Shown: one piece after another, positions 22,282-22,577 of the stretch
How positions within the stretch are numbered: position 1 is the first letter of the stretch
How the letters are laid out: the number at the start of each line of letters is the position of its first letter
IMG/VR virus record: IMGVR_UViG_3300043411_000276
Coordinates: 1 to 22,577 of that record
Length of the DNA stretch: 22,577 nt
Strand: one strand, 5' to 3'
Source: a virus
The notes under the pieces: model-generated
Database searches by the model: none
The model's input: only the letters and a program-made list of their open reading frames with translations
What the model was told of the DNA's origin: nothing
Translations under genes and position numbers: made by a program

Positions 22282-22502
22282 GCCATTTGCTCCTCAATAT
22301 AATCCCAATCTTTAGCCGTTAGCAGTCTCTCAATTTTTTCTCTGCGCTTGCCGGCACGGCTGAACAGGTGGATTTCACAGCCATCCAGATATTCGCGGCG
22401 GTCATCGCGCGACATGCGCGGTGGCATGTTGCCAATATCGCGGGATGCGAACATCGGCATGGGGCGCTCGAAGTTTCTACCGTATACAGTGACCGGATAC
22501 AT
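22278..22502 (-). CDS. Unknown early protein, basic
   Basis: 74 aa from ATG 22502, which overlaps the stop of the upstream gene (TAATG); an in-frame TTG at 22544 would lie within that gene and is unlikely. It contains VYGRNFERPMPMFASRD, then MSRDDRREYLDGCEIHLFSR and a charged C-terminal helix. No family recognised. Confidence 0.7.
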   Translation of the reverse strand: MYPVTVYGRNFERPMPMFASRDIGNMPPRMSRDDRREYLDGCEIHLFSRAGKRREKIERLLTAKDWDYIEEQMA

Positions 22503-22577
22503 TACCGCACAGCCTTGGCGCGGCGCGCGTCGATTGTGCGGCAAAACAAGCCAAGAGCATCGGCAAAAGTCTTGCCT
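22502..22577 (-). CDS. C-terminal end of an early gene (partial)
   Basis: The last 24 codons of a frame that enters from the right edge: GKTFADALGLFCRTIDARRA followed by KAVR and TAA. It is supported by the TAATG coupling with the following gene, matching the pattern of the whole operon. Too short to assign. Confidence 0.55.
   Translation of the reverse strand, partial: GKTFADALGLFCRTIDARRAKAVR

Overview
The window is part of the genome of a short-tailed (podovirus-like) phage or prophage with a P22-type virion module. The host is probably a gammaproteobacterium; that is inferred from the P22-like structural genes, strong Shine-Dalgarno sites and roughly balanced base composition. No bacterial chromosomal gene, tRNA, rRNA or integrase is visible, so free phage and prophage cannot be told apart.

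Layout. Positions 1-17610 read rightward and form the late operon. It starts with the C-terminus of the large terminase, followed by portal, scaffold, coat (with an intrinsic terminator just after it), gp4-like tail accessory factor, a small structural protein, gp10-like tail hub, three small genes, the three ejection proteins (gp7-, gp20- and gp16-like), a tailspike with a P22-type head-binding domain, two further probable virion or accessory proteins, and a lysis module (GH24 endolysin, Rz, nested Rz1, a membrane-anchored coiled coil, DUF1353). Many genes overlap by ATGA or TAATG. Positions 20590-22577 read leftward and are part of an early operon: SpoVG-like protein, Gp157-like protein, ERF single-strand annealing protein, two unknown genes and the end of a third. 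All are translationally coupled.

The unusual part is 17778-20553, where the two operons meet. It holds nine consecutive integron-type gene cassettes, each ended by an attC site, with no integron integrase in view (a CALIN-type array). The attC sites have the R''/R' core sequences, 5-6 nt spacers, imperfect inner stems and, in eight of nine, the one-base bulge in the left arm that sets polarity. The core half-sites match within each cassette rather than within each linear attC, which is the footprint of cassette recombination. All ten cassette ORFs run on the minus strand, opposite to the attC polarity and in the same direction as the phage early operon. This is the reverse of the usual gene-attC arrangement. 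Eight of the ten ORFs take their stop codon from the core site, and seven of those end in -D or -E plus A, V or T.

The cassette ORFs encode small proteins (56-108 aa) of unknown function. Two are paralogous zinc-ribbon-like proteins in different cassettes, and two others carry cysteine clusters. My reading is that the phage uses integron cassettes as an exchangeable set of small early genes expressed from its own leftward transcript, with integrase supplied in trans. The array itself is seen directly; the biological role is inference.
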